From Streptomyces venezuelae (GTDB lineage: Bacteria > Actinomycetota > Actinomycetes > Streptomycetales > Streptomycetaceae), in contig NZ_CP029193.1 of NCBI RefSeq assembly GCF_008642355.1, positions 4,302,001 to 4,366,000 of the forward strand: a stretch of DNA of 64,000 nucleotides. Direction: 5' to 3'. The first letter of the stretch is position 1, and each line of letters starts with the position of its first letter. Of this stretch, positions 51,548-61,099 are shown piece after piece. The notes under the pieces are model-generated. The model did not search any database, was not told the DNA's origin, and worked only from the letters and a program-made list of their open reading frames with translations. The position numbers and the translations under genes are program-made.

Positions 51548-52726
51548 TCACGTCGAGGCTCCGCCACCGCGCCCGTTCCCGGCGCGCCCGGCCCCGCCGC
51601 TCCGCCGCTCCTCGCGCTCCCGCAGCCGCCGCTTCGCCCACTGGCGGGCCGCCGCGCCCCACGCCACCGCGGACACCAGGGGCGCGGTGCGCCTGCGGGC
51701 CAGGAGGATCCGCTGGTTGACGACGGGTTCCGGGCGCCAGTGGTGCTTGTACGGCTCGTCGCCCCGCAGCAGGCTGAGCGCGCGCGGGTGCTCACCGCCG
51801 GTGTGCCGGGTGGACGCGTCGAGGAGCATCGTCGCGACGTCGACCTTCCGCTCCCTGAGCCGGGGATGCGCCCCGTACAGGTAGCCGCCCGCCAGCGTGT
51901 CCGAGAGCAGCGTCAGGTCCGCCGCCATCACCTCGCCGTCCAGACTGAACTCGGTGACCACCGCCTCGCCCGCCGCGACCATCGGGCGCATCGAGCGCAG
52001 CAGGTGCTCGTGGAAGCGCGGCTGGAGGTGCTCGGAGGTCACCTTGCGGCCCTGCCACTGGAGTTGATGCAGCCGCAGCAGCGTGCGTACCGAGTTCTCC
52101 ACCTCGTCGGCGGGTACGACCCGGCTCTCCACGCCCAGCGCCGACAGCTTGCGCATCTTGGCGCGGGTGCGCTGCGCCCGCGGCGTCGGCAGCCGCTTGA
52201 GCAGGCCCTCCATGGGCAGCGGGGGGAGTTCGAGGCAGGGGGAGGCCGCGAGGGTGCGGCGCGGGCCCGGCCAGCGCGCGTGGAGGTGCTCGACGCAGGC
52301 GCCCGGCCTGACCTCCCCGAAGTCGATCAGCGCGGTCCTCGCCAGCGCGTACAGGCCGGCCAGGAGCGCCTCCGTGCCCTCCTCACGGCACGCGTCGTCC
52401 ACCAGGACGTCCGTGAAGTCGGAGATCGCGCCGCCCAGCGGTTTCAGCGCGGGCAGCGGCCGGTCCACCCGCATCAGCGGCGCCGCGGCGATCAGCCGCG
52501 CGCCGTCGCGGACCAGGAGGACGCGCAGCCGCCCGGGACTCCCGTACGACCGCCACCAGGACGACAGCCAGGCGTGGCTCTGGAACGGCGTCGCCGCCCC
52601 GCACGACCGGTGGAGGCGGCCCCACGGCTCCGCGAGCGCGTCGAACTCGTCCTCGTCCACGCAGAGTTCGGCCGCGGTACGGGTGTCGGGCGTGGTGCGC
52701 GGCTCCGTGCGCGCCGCCGTGCTCAC
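51548..52726 (-). CDS. FemAB/CelD-like acyltransferase (GNAT fold)
   Basis: 392 residues. Pattern of the BioF2-like/CelD acyltransferase group: FDALAEPWGRLHRSCGAATP, FQSHAWLSSWWRSYGSPGRL, FTDVLVDDACREEGTEALLA, then the C-terminal GNAT domain LDGEVMAADLTLLSDTLAGG, YLYGAHPRLRERKVDVATML and GDEPYKHHWRPEP. Cell-surface members decorate polysaccharides with acyl groups. GTG at 52726 overlaps the Wzz-like stop (GTGA), and it is the final gene of the operon. Arg/Gly-rich tail. Confidence 0.8.
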   Translation of the reverse strand: MSTAARTEPRTTPDTRTAAELCVDEDEFDALAEPWGRLHRSCGAATPFQSHAWLSSWWRSYGSPGRLRVLLVRDGARLIAAAPLMRVDRPLPALKPLGGAISDFTDVLVDDACREEGTEALLAGLYALARTALIDFGEVRPGACVEHLHARWPGPRRTLAASPCLELPPLPMEGLLKRLPTPRAQRTRAKMRKLSALGVESRVVPADEVENSVRTLLRLHQLQWQGRKVTSEHLQPRFHEHLLRSMRPMVAAGEAVVTEFSLDGEVMAADLTLLSDTLAGGYLYGAHPRLRERKVDVATMLLDASTRHTGGEHPRALSLLRGDEPYKHHWRPEPVVNQRILLARRRTAPLVSAVAWGAAARQWAKRRLREREERRSGGAGRAGNGRGGGAST

Positions 52727-53373
52727 GGGGCGCTCCGCACCAGCGCGGACGCGGGTCCCGGCACGGAGGGGCCCGCCACCGCCTCCGTACGGGCGCGCGG
52801 GCGGACCAGGAGCGCGAGGCCGCCGAGCAGCCCGCCCGCGCACCCGCCGACCAGGGTCGTCACACCGGTGGAGAGCGACGCCGGGTCGTTGGGCGGCAGG
52901 GCGCGCGAGAACGGGATCAGCTTGATCCGCGTGCTGTCCTTGGAGTGGTTGGCGCCGGTGGACAGCGACCGGGCCACCGCGTTGGCGGTGATCGCGGCGG
53001 ACGACGGCTTGTCCGTGGTCGCCGAGACCGCGATCATCGGCGCGTCCGGCGACGTGGCGACCTTCACCTTGTCCTGCAGCTCCGTGGCCGACATGCCCGC
53101 CGCCACCTGCGCGTCGCCCAGCACCGCGAGCTGCGTGGCGACCCGGCCGTACGCCTGCGCGAAGCCGAGCGCCGTCGCCGGGTCGCCCTTCTCCTGCGGG
53201 ACGGCGACGACGTAACTCGTCGCCGTGTACTGCGGCGTCTGCAGCGCGCCGTACCCGGCACCGGCCAGGGCGCCGAGGACCGCGCAGGCCGGCAGCGCCG
53301 ACCAGCGGGGGAGCCGCGCGGCACGCTCTCGCAGGGCGAGGGTGCGCGGGCGCTCGTTCACGGAGTCGCTCAT
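52723..53373 (-). CDS. Wzz/YveK-like polysaccharide chain-length protein
   Basis: 216 residues with a membrane helix at each end (about 22-45, and 172-195) flanking a periplasmic-side region. QTPQYTATSYVVAVPQEKGD is the usual strand. VAAGMSATELQDKVKVATSP and AVSATTDKPSSAAITANAVA fit the Wzz/CapA family. It lacks the usual Pro-rich motif near the second helix. It would set chain length with the polymerase. ATG at 53373 with GGAGGTGA ahead; overlaps the GT4 stop by ATGA. Confidence 0.85.
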   Translation of the reverse strand: MSDSVNERPRTLALRERAARLPRWSALPACAVLGALAGAGYGALQTPQYTATSYVVAVPQEKGDPATALGFAQAYGRVATQLAVLGDAQVAAGMSATELQDKVKVATSPDAPMIAVSATTDKPSSAAITANAVARSLSTGANHSKDSTRIKLIPFSRALPPNDPASLSTGVTTLVGGCAGGLLGGLALLVRPRARTEAVAGPSVPGPASALVRSAP

Positions 53374-54518
53374 CGAGGGGTCACCTCCAGGGTCGGGCCG
53401 GGGGCAACTGACGCGTATACGTCCATCAGTTGGCCGGCGCTTCGGCTGATGCTGTAGTGCCGCACCGCGGCCGGTGCCTCGCGGTGCGGCGGGACGTCGC
53501 CGCGCAGGCCGTGCAGCGCCCGCGCGAAGGAGTCCGGATCGCTCGGGCAGTACGCGGCACCGGACCGCTCCGCCGCGTCGAGGCCCTCGACGGCCGGGCA
53601 GGAGGCGTACAGCACGGGAAGGCCGCTGGCCAGGCCCTCCACCAGGGCCAGGCCGAAGGCCTCCTCGGGCGAGGGGGAGGCCAGCGCGTCCATGGCGGAC
53701 AGGAGCGACGGAAGGTCCGGCACGTCGGCGCCCTGCCCGCGGCTCTCCTCGTGCGTGGACTCGCCGACGAACCGCACCCGCCCCCCGAGCCCGAGCCGGT
53801 CCGCGAGACGGCGGAGCTCCGGCTCCTCGGGACCGCTTCCCACCAGGACGACGACCACGTCGTCCGGCAGCTGCGCGGCGGCCCGCAGCAGCACGTCGAA
53901 GCGCTTGCCCGCGGCGAGCCGTCCGACGCCGCCGACGACGAACGCCCCGTCGGGCAGCCGGAGATGCCGCCGCGTGTGCGCCCGGCTCGCCGGGTCGAAG
54001 CGGAAGCGCTCCACCTCGATGCCGTTCGGGACCACCCGGATCCGCTGCCGCGGCACGCCCCACCGGTGCAGCCGCGCCCCCACCGCGGGCGAGACCGCGA
54101 CCGTCACCCGGCCGAGCCGCTCCCCGGCCAGATACAGGGCGCGGACCCCCGCGGTCAGCGGCCGGCCCTCCATCTGCGAGTCGCCCAAGGAGTGCTCGGT
54201 GGCGACCACCGCGCGCACCCCTGCCATGCGGGCCGCGATGCGCCCGTACAGACAGGCGCGGTAGAGGTGCGTGTGCACGACGTCGTACCGGCCCGCGCGG
54301 ATGATCCTGACCAGACGTGGCAGCGCCGCCAGGTCACGGTTGCCGGACATGCCCAGGTCGGTGACGCGGATGCCGTCGGCCGCGATGCCCTGGGCGACGG
54401 TGCCCGCGTTGGTCAGCGCGACGACGTCGGAGTCCGTCGGCAGGTGGCGCAGCATCAGGCGCAGCTGCTGCTCCGCGCCGCCCACACCGAGACCGGTGAT
54501 GATGTGCAGGACCCTCAT
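53370..54518 (-). CDS. GT4-family glycosyltransferase (operon member)
   Basis: 382 residues of the GT-B GT4 family: MRVLHIITGLGVGGAEQQLR, AGRYDVVHTHLYRACLYGRI, RVVPNGIEVERFRFDPAS, FVVGGVGRLAAGKRFDVLLR, and the nucleotide-sugar E-x7-E region SPSPEEAFGLALVEGLASGL. Transfers a sugar to a growing lipid-linked repeat unit; the donor is unknown. ATG at 54518 overlaps the deacetylase stop (ATGA). Confidence 0.92.
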   Translation of the reverse strand: MRVLHIITGLGVGGAEQQLRLMLRHLPTDSDVVALTNAGTVAQGIAADGIRVTDLGMSGNRDLAALPRLVRIIRAGRYDVVHTHLYRACLYGRIAARMAGVRAVVATEHSLGDSQMEGRPLTAGVRALYLAGERLGRVTVAVSPAVGARLHRWGVPRQRIRVVPNGIEVERFRFDPASRAHTRRHLRLPDGAFVVGGVGRLAAGKRFDVLLRAAAQLPDDVVVVLVGSGPEEPELRRLADRLGLGGRVRFVGESTHEESRGQGADVPDLPSLLSAMDALASPSPEEAFGLALVEGLASGLPVLYASCPAVEGLDAAERSGAAYCPSDPDSFARALHGLRGDVPPHREAPAAVRHYSISRSAGQLMDVYASVAPGPTLEVTPR

Positions 54519-55306
54519 GCGGACGTCACCGCCGCACGGACGAGGGCACGGCGCCGCAGCCGGTTGGTGCGCAGCTTCAGGCGGAGCCGCCAGGCGGTGT
54601 CGTCCTGCCCGATGTGGACGCGGGGCAGGGCGTACGGGCCGGTGAGGGCGCCGGGCGCGATGGCGCAGGCGTACCGGTACCCGGCCTCGCGGACGGCGGT
54701 CAGCACGCGCTCGTCGACGGTGCCGTACGGGTAGCAGAAGCCCTGCGCCTCGGTGCCGGTCAGGTCGTGCAGCGCGGCCCGGCTGCCGCTGACCTCGCGG
54801 CGCAGGACGCGGTCGTCGGCGGCGGTCAGGTCGACGTGGGTCAGACCGTGTGAGGCGATCTCCATGCCGCACTCGGCGATGTGCCGGATGCCGTCGGCGC
54901 CGAGCAGCGGCTTGCGGGGGCCGAGCGGGTCCCACGCGTTGTCGCCGTCGAGGCGGCCCGGCAGGACGAAGACGGTGGCGGTGCAGTCGTACTGCTGGAG
55001 AAGCGGCAGCGCGTGGTCGGTGAAGTCGCGGTACCCGTCGTCGAAGGTGAGGCCCACCAGGTTGTGCTCCTGGCCCTGCGCGCACGCCTCCAGGAGGTAC
55101 TTCATCGAGACGCCGCGCAGCCCCTGGCGCCGCATCCAGCGCAGCTGCGCGCCGAGCCGCTCCGGGGAGACGGTGATCCCGTACGGATCGTCGGACGGGT
55201 CCGCGACGGAGTGGTACATCGCCACCCATGCCGGGGTGCGGGGCGGCCGCAGCCGCAGGAACGGCTCCGTGCCGGACGGCGCGGGCGGAGTGAGGTCAAC
55301 GGACAT
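54515..55306 (-). CDS. Polysaccharide deacetylase (NodB family)
   Basis: 263 residues: VAMYHSVADPSDDPYGITVS, metal-site GLTFDDGYRDFTDHALPLLQ, TVFVLPGRL, MEIASHGLTHVDLT, YPYGTVDERVLTAVREAGYR. The TFDDGY and SHGLTH motifs keep the Asp and His-x3-His metal ligands. There is no obvious signal peptide, so it may act on a cytoplasmic lipid-linked sugar. Overlaps the flippase stop by 11 bases and the GT4 start by four. Confidence 0.9.
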   Translation of the reverse strand: MSVDLTPPAPSGTEPFLRLRPPRTPAWVAMYHSVADPSDDPYGITVSPERLGAQLRWMRRQGLRGVSMKYLLEACAQGQEHNLVGLTFDDGYRDFTDHALPLLQQYDCTATVFVLPGRLDGDNAWDPLGPRKPLLGADGIRHIAECGMEIASHGLTHVDLTAADDRVLRREVSGSRAALHDLTGTEAQGFCYPYGTVDERVLTAVREAGYRYACAIAPGALTGPYALPRVHIGQDDTAWRLRLKLRTNRLRRRALVRAAVTSA

Positions 55307-56975
55307 GACGCAGCTTTCTGCTGACGGTGCGAAGGGCGGACGGCCAGGGCTGCGCCCTCAGGAGCAGCCCGATGAGCACGAAGGAGACGGTCACGACGGT
55401 GAAGCTCGCGAGGACCGCGAGTGCGGGGTGCGCGACCCGCTGCGCGCACAGGGCGCCGAGCACCGCCGCGCACCCCGCGGCCACCAGGAGACGGCCCAGC
55501 TGTCCGGCGAGGGCCCGTGTCCTGATCGGCACGGTGCGCGGGCCCATGCCGCGCAGCAGGAGCAGCGCGGTGACGCAGATGCCGGTCGCGTTGGCCGCGG
55601 CGATCCCGTGGACGCCCCACGTGCCGACGGTCAGGAAGCCGATCCCCGCGGTGGCGACGACGCCGACGAACATCGCGTAGAGCGGGATCCATGTGGTGCG
55701 GGCCACCGAGAAGTGCGCGCGGGCCAGCGCGCCGACCAGGGTGTGGCCGAGCAGGCCGAAGGCGTAGACGCGCATGACGGACGCGGTGGCGGCGGTGTCG
55801 CGGGCGGTGAAGGCGCCGCGCTGGAAGAGCAGTTCGATGAGCGGGGGAGCGGCGGCGACGACGGCCGCCGCGCCGAGCAGCACCACACAACCGGCCAGGA
55901 CGATGTCCCGCTCGACGCGCTCGCGGGCCCGCTCCGTCTCGCCCTTGGCGAGCGCCCGCGCCACGACGGGGAAGGTGACCGTGCAGATCATGAGCGAGAG
56001 GGCCATCGGCATCTGCGCGACCTTCTGCGCGTAGTTCAGGTGCGAGATGGCCCCGGCGGGCAGCGACGAGGCGAGGAACCGCTCGATGAGGACCTGCGAC
56101 TGACGGCACAGCGCGAACAGCAGGACGGTCCAGATGATCGCGGTCTGAAGGGTCCTGTCCGGGGAACCCGCCGAGGCGGACGCGGCCCCCGGTCCGGGCC
56201 GGTACGGGCGCCGCAGCTGCCGCCACAGCGACGGCGCCTGTACGACGACCATGAGCACCCCGCCCACCGCCACACCGGCCGCCGCGGCCCGCACCCCGAA
56301 CGGCGCCGCGAGCGCGAACAGGGCGGCGATGATGGCCGCGTTGTAGGCGACGTAGACCGTGGCGGGCGCGACGAACCGCTGGTGGGCGCGGAGCGCGGCG
56401 CTGCAGTAGCCCGTGAGGCCGAAGGTGAGGGCGCAGGTGGCGGTCAGCCGGGTGCAGTCGACGGCGAGCCGCGGGTCGGGCAGGCCGGGGGCGAGCACCG
56501 CGACGAGGTAGGGGGCGGCCGCGATGAGCAGGACGGCCGTGCCCACGAACCACAGGGTCATCCGGGGCAGCGAGGCCCGGACGAGCTCGCGGACCGGGTC
56601 GAGGGGCGGGCCGTCCGCGCGGCGCGCGAGGGCCAGGCTGAACGCGGGCACGAGGAAGAAGGCGAGGCCGTCCTCGATGAGCAGCGTCGCCGCCAGCTCG
56701 GGGAGCGTCCAGGCGACGAGGAAGGCGTCGGTGTCGGTCCCGGCGCCGAAGAAGTGCGCGAGTGCCTGGTCGCGGACGAGCCCGAGGAGCGATCCCGCGA
56801 CGGACAGCGCGGCGGTGACCAGCGCGGCCTTGGCGAGGAACGAGCCGCCTGTCTTCTCGGCGGGCTCCGGGGCCGGCGTCGGGGCCGGGGGCGCGACCGT
56901 CGCGGTGGGCGCGGTGGTTCCGGCGGTGGGCGGCGCGTCCGGCTCGGGAGCCACCTCCTGCGGCACGGTCGTCAT
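55296..56975 (-). CDS. MurJ/MviN-like polysaccharide flippase (Wzx role)
   Basis: 559 residues of the MOP exporter superfamily, MurJ-like: a Pro/Ala-rich cytoplasmic start (1-40) and about 14 membrane helices. SLLGLVRDQALAHFFGAGTD, DAFLVAWTLPELAATLLIED and SHLNYAQKVAQMPMALSLMI (the MviN signature). In this setting it most likely flips the EPS repeat unit rather than lipid II. ATG at 56975 overlaps the polymerase stop (ATGA). Confidence 0.9.
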   Translation of the reverse strand: MTTVPQEVAPEPDAPPTAGTTAPTATVAPPAPTPAPEPAEKTGGSFLAKAALVTAALSVAGSLLGLVRDQALAHFFGAGTDTDAFLVAWTLPELAATLLIEDGLAFFLVPAFSLALARRADGPPLDPVRELVRASLPRMTLWFVGTAVLLIAAAPYLVAVLAPGLPDPRLAVDCTRLTATCALTFGLTGYCSAALRAHQRFVAPATVYVAYNAAIIAALFALAAPFGVRAAAAGVAVGGVLMVVVQAPSLWRQLRRPYRPGPGAASASAGSPDRTLQTAIIWTVLLFALCRQSQVLIERFLASSLPAGAISHLNYAQKVAQMPMALSLMICTVTFPVVARALAKGETERARERVERDIVLAGCVVLLGAAAVVAAAPPLIELLFQRGAFTARDTAATASVMRVYAFGLLGHTLVGALARAHFSVARTTWIPLYAMFVGVVATAGIGFLTVGTWGVHGIAAANATGICVTALLLLRGMGPRTVPIRTRALAGQLGRLLVAAGCAAVLGALCAQRVAHPALAVLASFTVVTVSFVLIGLLLRAQPWPSALRTVSRKLRHVR

Positions 56976-58402
56976 CGCGTACCCGCCTCTCCGTGAACGG
57001 CCGCCGGTTCCGCCGTGCCCGCCGTGCCCGCCGCGGGACGCTCGCGGGCGCCGACCGCCCACCAGGCGGCCATGCCGAGGGCGATCGCGGTCAGGACGGT
57101 GGAGGGCCCGCCGATGTCGGCGTACACGAAGTCGATCAGCTGCCAGACGAGCAGTCCGCACGCCACCAGCGCGCAGTCGAGCCGCGGCCCGCCCGCCCCG
57201 TCCCGCCCCGCGCGCTGCCCATTCCAGCGGCGTACCGCGCACACCAGGAGCGCCGCCCAGGCACCGGCCAGCGTGCCGAGGCCGAGCAGCCCCTGCTCGC
57301 TGAGGACCAGCAGGTACATGTTGTGCGGGGACAGCAGCGGCTGGCGTACGAAGCCGCTGCCCGCGCCCGCCGTGTCGCTGCCGGAGGACAGGGCGAGCGA
57401 GGCGTGGCTGTCGCGGTGGTCGGGGAACCCCTTCAGGCCGACGCCGGTCACCGGGTGCGCGCGCCACATGTCGGCGGAGGCCGCCCACATCGTGTAGCGG
57501 TCGGTCACCGACTGGTCGGGGGTGTCCGTGACCTGGGTGATGCTGCTGAGGCGGTCCTGGAGCATCGCCGAGCCGACGCCGAGACCCGCGACGAGGACGA
57601 CGGCGGCGGCGCCCGCGACCAGCAGGACCCGGGCCGCGCGGCGCACCCCGGCGAGCACGAGGACCACGACGCAGGCCGCCGCGGTGGCGATCCACGCGCC
57701 ACGGCTGAAGGACAGGGCGAGCGGCACCGTCAGGAGGCCCGCGCACACGACCGCCACCGTGCGTTGACGCGGCACGTGCGGCCGGAAGGCCAGCGCCATC
57801 GCGCAGACCAGGCCGTACGACACGACGGTGGCCATCCCCATGACGTCCGTGGAGCCGAACGTGCCGACGGCGCGGATGTCCTCGCCCATGTACGAGGCGC
57901 CGGTGCCGGTGAGGTTCTGGTGTACGCCGATGACGCCCTGCCACAGGCCGAGTCCCACGAACGACCAGGCGAGGAGGCGGAAGTGGTGGGCGTCGCGGAC
58001 GAGCATCAGGACGGCGGCCGGTACGAGCACGAAGATCTGCAGGTAGCGGGCGGCCCCCGCGACGCCGGTCGCCGCGGACGAGGCGCCGAAGGCCGCCACG
58101 GTGATGCCCACGACGGGCAGTCCGAGGAGGACGGCCGCGGTGCGGGTCAGCGGCCGCCGCCGGGAGCGCACGGCGCGGACGACGCAGTATCCGACGACGA
58201 GGGCGGACACCGCGTCGGCCGCGCCGCCGGTCCCGCCACCGCCGGAGGACACGCCCTCGGCGGGCGCGGGCAGGGCGAGCAGCGCGATCATGAGCACCAC
58301 GGGAAGCACCGGGGCGTTCCGCCGCAGTCCGGGCGGCAGGGCGTCGCGCAGGTCCTGCAGGCGTGCTCCGAACGGGACGGCGGCGGACGGGTCGTGGGTC
58401 AC
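56972..58402 (-). CDS. O-antigen-ligase/Wzy-type polymerase
   Basis: 476 residues with about 11 membrane helices. The large periplasmic loop carries TPDQSVTDRYTMWAASADMW and HPVTGVGLKGFPDHRDSHAS, the O-antigen ligase (Wzy_C) pattern, and ends with PHNMYLLVLSEQGLLGLGTL. Together with the flippase and Wzz-like protein it makes a Wzx/Wzy system. GTG at 58402, 5 bases after the transferase stop, with GGGGAG ahead. Confidence 0.88.
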   Translation of the reverse strand: MTHDPSAAVPFGARLQDLRDALPPGLRRNAPVLPVVLMIALLALPAPAEGVSSGGGGTGGAADAVSALVVGYCVVRAVRSRRRPLTRTAAVLLGLPVVGITVAAFGASSAATGVAGAARYLQIFVLVPAAVLMLVRDAHHFRLLAWSFVGLGLWQGVIGVHQNLTGTGASYMGEDIRAVGTFGSTDVMGMATVVSYGLVCAMALAFRPHVPRQRTVAVVCAGLLTVPLALSFSRGAWIATAAACVVVLVLAGVRRAARVLLVAGAAAVVLVAGLGVGSAMLQDRLSSITQVTDTPDQSVTDRYTMWAASADMWRAHPVTGVGLKGFPDHRDSHASLALSSGSDTAGAGSGFVRQPLLSPHNMYLLVLSEQGLLGLGTLAGAWAALLVCAVRRWNGQRAGRDGAGGPRLDCALVACGLLVWQLIDFVYADIGGPSTVLTAIALGMAAWWAVGARERPAAGTAGTAEPAAVHGEAGTR

Positions 58403-58407
58403 CGTGG

Positions 58408-59907
58408 TCAGCTCCCCGTGCGGCGGACGAGGCAGCCGAGGGTGCGCAGCAGGATGCACAGGTCCTGCCAGAACGACCAGCTGTCGATGTAGGCGTTGTC
58501 GAAGCGGCACCGGTCCTCGATGGAGGTGTCGCCGCGCAGCCCGTGGATCTGCGCCAGACCGGTGATGCCGGTGGGCATGCGGTGCCGGTGGGCGTAGTCC
58601 GGGTAGGTCTGGCTGAACTGCGTGACGAAGAAAGGCCGTTCGGGGCGCGGGCCGACGAGGCTCATGTCGCCGCGCAGCACGTTCCACAGCTGGGGCAGCT
58701 CGTCGAGCGAGGTGCCGCGCAGGAACCGGCAGAACGCGCTCATCCGGTGCTCGTCGGCGACGCTCCACCGGGTCGCCGCCTCCTGCGGGTCGGCGGGCCG
58801 GTGCGTGCGGAACTTGAGGAGGGTGAAGAGCCGCCCGTCCTTGCCGACGCGCTCCTGACGGAAGATCACGCCGGGCCCCTCGACGGTCCGCAGCACCAGC
58901 GCGCAGGTCGCGAGGACCGGTGCCGCCGCGAGCAGCAGCACTCCGGAGACCGCGATGTCCAGGAGCCGCTTGCCGACGCCGGTCCGGCCGGTCCCGGCGG
59001 GCGTCAGGGGGCGGCAGGCGAACCCGGCCACGTACTGCCGTGGCCCGTCCGGTGCGGGCACGGGGCCCGCGCGGTGTGCTTCGAGCTCCCACAGGTCGCA
59101 GCCCAGGCCGTGCAGGACCGGCAGCCATCCGGCGGGTCCGGGGCCGTGCCCGGTGACGATCAGCACCGCGCCGACATCGTTCTGGATCACGGCGCGGTGG
59201 AGTTCGTCCTCCGTGCAGAGCACGGGGAGTTCGGGACCGGACCCCGCCTGCGCCTCGGCGCCGTCCTCCGTGTCCTGCGGCGGGTCCGCGGTCTCGCTGA
59301 CGATGCCGACGGGGCGCATGCCGCAGCCGGGGCGCCGCAGCAGCGCGGCCGCCACACCGCGGGCCTGGCCGCTCGGCCCGAGGACGAGGACCGGCCGGGG
59401 CCTGCGCACAGTGGTGGTCCGCCGGTGCCGGTGGACGAGGGCGCGTCCGCAGAAGCTCAGCAGGCACTGGAGGGCCGCCATGCCGAGCAGCGTCCGTGGG
59501 GCGAGCGGTCCGACGGCGGGCAGGGTGGTGGCGAGAACGGCGGTGACCGACCAGGCGAGCACGGTCCGCCCGGCGAGCGACGGCAACTGGCCGAGCGTGT
59601 CGGGCAGCGCGGCGTACTCGTACAGCCGGCCCTGCGCGTTCAGTGCCAGCACGCCGAGCACGAGGAGCGGGGCGAGGACGGCCTGCCGGAGGGGGTCGTC
59701 GAGCGGGAGCAGGGCGGCCAGGGCGGCGGCGCAGTCGACGGCCACGAGCGCGGCGGCCGAGCGCCGTCGCCGGGCGGGGCGCCGCGCCGTCGCCCCGCCG
59801 CGCAGGACCGTCGCTTCGCGTGGCGCGACGACGAAGGTGCCGGGCGGGGCCTGGGTGTCCTGCCGTGACTGAGCCGATGAGGAAGCAACGGTCCGTTCCG
59901 CACTCAC
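58408..59907 (-). CDS. Polyprenyl glycosylphosphotransferase (WbaP/EpsL-like)
   Basis: 499 residues. Four or five N-terminal membrane helices, then a CoA-binding-like domain (VLVLGPSGQARGVAAALLRR). The C-terminal sugar-phosphate transferase has GKRLLDIAVSGVLLLAAAPV, FRQERVGKDGRLFTLLKFRT, SLDELPQLWNVLRGDMSLVG, PRPERPFFVTQFSQTYPDYA and MPTGITGLAQIHGLRGDTS. It loads the first sugar-phosphate onto undecaprenyl phosphate, starting EPS synthesis. GTG with GGGAGTG ahead. GTGA overlap with the upstream GT4 gene. Confidence 0.93.
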   Translation of the reverse strand: MSAERTVASSSAQSRQDTQAPPGTFVVAPREATVLRGGATARRPARRRRSAAALVAVDCAAALAALLPLDDPLRQAVLAPLLVLGVLALNAQGRLYEYAALPDTLGQLPSLAGRTVLAWSVTAVLATTLPAVGPLAPRTLLGMAALQCLLSFCGRALVHRHRRTTTVRRPRPVLVLGPSGQARGVAAALLRRPGCGMRPVGIVSETADPPQDTEDGAEAQAGSGPELPVLCTEDELHRAVIQNDVGAVLIVTGHGPGPAGWLPVLHGLGCDLWELEAHRAGPVPAPDGPRQYVAGFACRPLTPAGTGRTGVGKRLLDIAVSGVLLLAAAPVLATCALVLRTVEGPGVIFRQERVGKDGRLFTLLKFRTHRPADPQEAATRWSVADEHRMSAFCRFLRGTSLDELPQLWNVLRGDMSLVGPRPERPFFVTQFSQTYPDYAHRHRMPTGITGLAQIHGLRGDTSIEDRCRFDNAYIDSWSFWQDLCILLRTLGCLVRRTGS

Positions 59908-61040
59908 GTCGTGCTGCACTCCCTGTACTCGGTGGGCGCCGTGCCCAGAAGCTCGCCGTACACCGCGTCGACCGCGGCCGCGGCGCGCCGTGCGTCGTGG
60001 TGGTCCAGTACGTGCTCGCGGCCCCGCCGCCCCAGCTCGTCCCGCAGCCGCCCGTCCCGCAACAGGGCGACCAGCGCCCCGGCAAGGGCGCCGGGGTCCT
60101 CGGGCGGTACGAGGGAGTGCGGGCGGTGGGACGGCGGCAGGCTCTCCCGCGCCCCGTCCACGTCGGTGACCACGACGGGACGGCCGCAGGCCATGGCTTC
60201 GAGCGGGGCCAGTGCCATGCCCTCCCAGCGGGACGGCAGGACGACGACGTCGGCCGCCCGGTACCAGGGCGCGGCGTCGGCCGCCGCGCCCGCGAAGGCC
60301 ACCCGAGGCCCGGCCCGCTCCCGCAGCCGTGCGTCGTCGGGCCCGTCCCCGACCAGGACGAGGCGGGCGTCGGGCACCTGCGCGGCCACCGCGGGCCAGG
60401 CGCGCAGGAGCACGTCCTGCCCCTTCTGGCGGCAGAGCCTGCCGACGCACACCACCAGCGGGACGTGGGTGGGGTCCTGTCCGGCGGGCGCGAACCGGTC
60501 GGTGTCCACGCCGTTGGGGATCACCTGGTACGAGCCGGAGATCCCGGCGCGGCGGCCGGTCACCCACTCGGCCTCGCTGACGCAGACGATGCGGGCCGCC
60601 CACCGCGCGGCCCTGCGCTCCCACAGGCGGGCGAGGAACGCGGCGGGACCGCCGACCGCCTCGAAGGACCAGGCGTGCGGCTGGAACACGGTGGGGATGC
60701 CGCCGCGCAGCGCGAGACGCGCGGCGAGCCCGGCCTTGGCGCTGTGGGCGTGGACGAGGCCGGGACCCACGGTGTCGATGACGCGCCGCAGTTCCCGCAC
60801 CTCGCTCCCGAGACCGCGGCCGGGGGAGCGGGACGCCGTCCAGGGGTGTACGTGGACACCGGCGCCGAGGGCGCGCAGCGCGCCCGGCAGGAAACCGTCC
60901 GGGGGGCAGGCCACGTGCACGTCGGTGCCGGTGGCGGCCTGCGCGGCGGCCAGGTCGACGACGACCCGTGCCACGCCGCCCTCCACGGGCTGGCTGACGT
61001 GCAGGACCCGTGGGGGGTGGGGTGCTGAAGGCAGAGGCAT
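59904..61040 (-). CDS. GT4-family glycosyltransferase (first gene of the EPS operon)
   Basis: 378 residues: RVLHVSQPVEGGVARVVVDL, VGPGLVHAHSAKAGLAARLA, YQVIPNGVDTDRFAPAGQD, VVCVGRLCRQKGQDVLLRAW and SRWEGMALAPLEAMACGRPV (donor-binding E region). ATG with AAGGAG ahead. From here to 51548 all genes overlap or nearly touch on the minus strand, so this looks like the first gene of one transcript of eight genes. Donor sugar unknown. Confidence 0.93.
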   Translation of the reverse strand: MPLPSAPHPPRVLHVSQPVEGGVARVVVDLAAAQAATGTDVHVACPPDGFLPGALRALGAGVHVHPWTASRSPGRGLGSEVRELRRVIDTVGPGLVHAHSAKAGLAARLALRGGIPTVFQPHAWSFEAVGGPAAFLARLWERRAARWAARIVCVSEAEWVTGRRAGISGSYQVIPNGVDTDRFAPAGQDPTHVPLVVCVGRLCRQKGQDVLLRAWPAVAAQVPDARLVLVGDGPDDARLRERAGPRVAFAGAAADAAPWYRAADVVVLPSRWEGMALAPLEAMACGRPVVVTDVDGARESLPPSHRPHSLVPPEDPGALAGALVALLRDGRLRDELGRRGREHVLDHHDARRAAAAVDAVYGELLGTAPTEYRECSTT

Positions 61041-61099
61041 GCGCGTCTCCTTCGAGTGGGGTGCGGGGCCACCGCCGGAGCGGAGCGGGGCAACGGGTG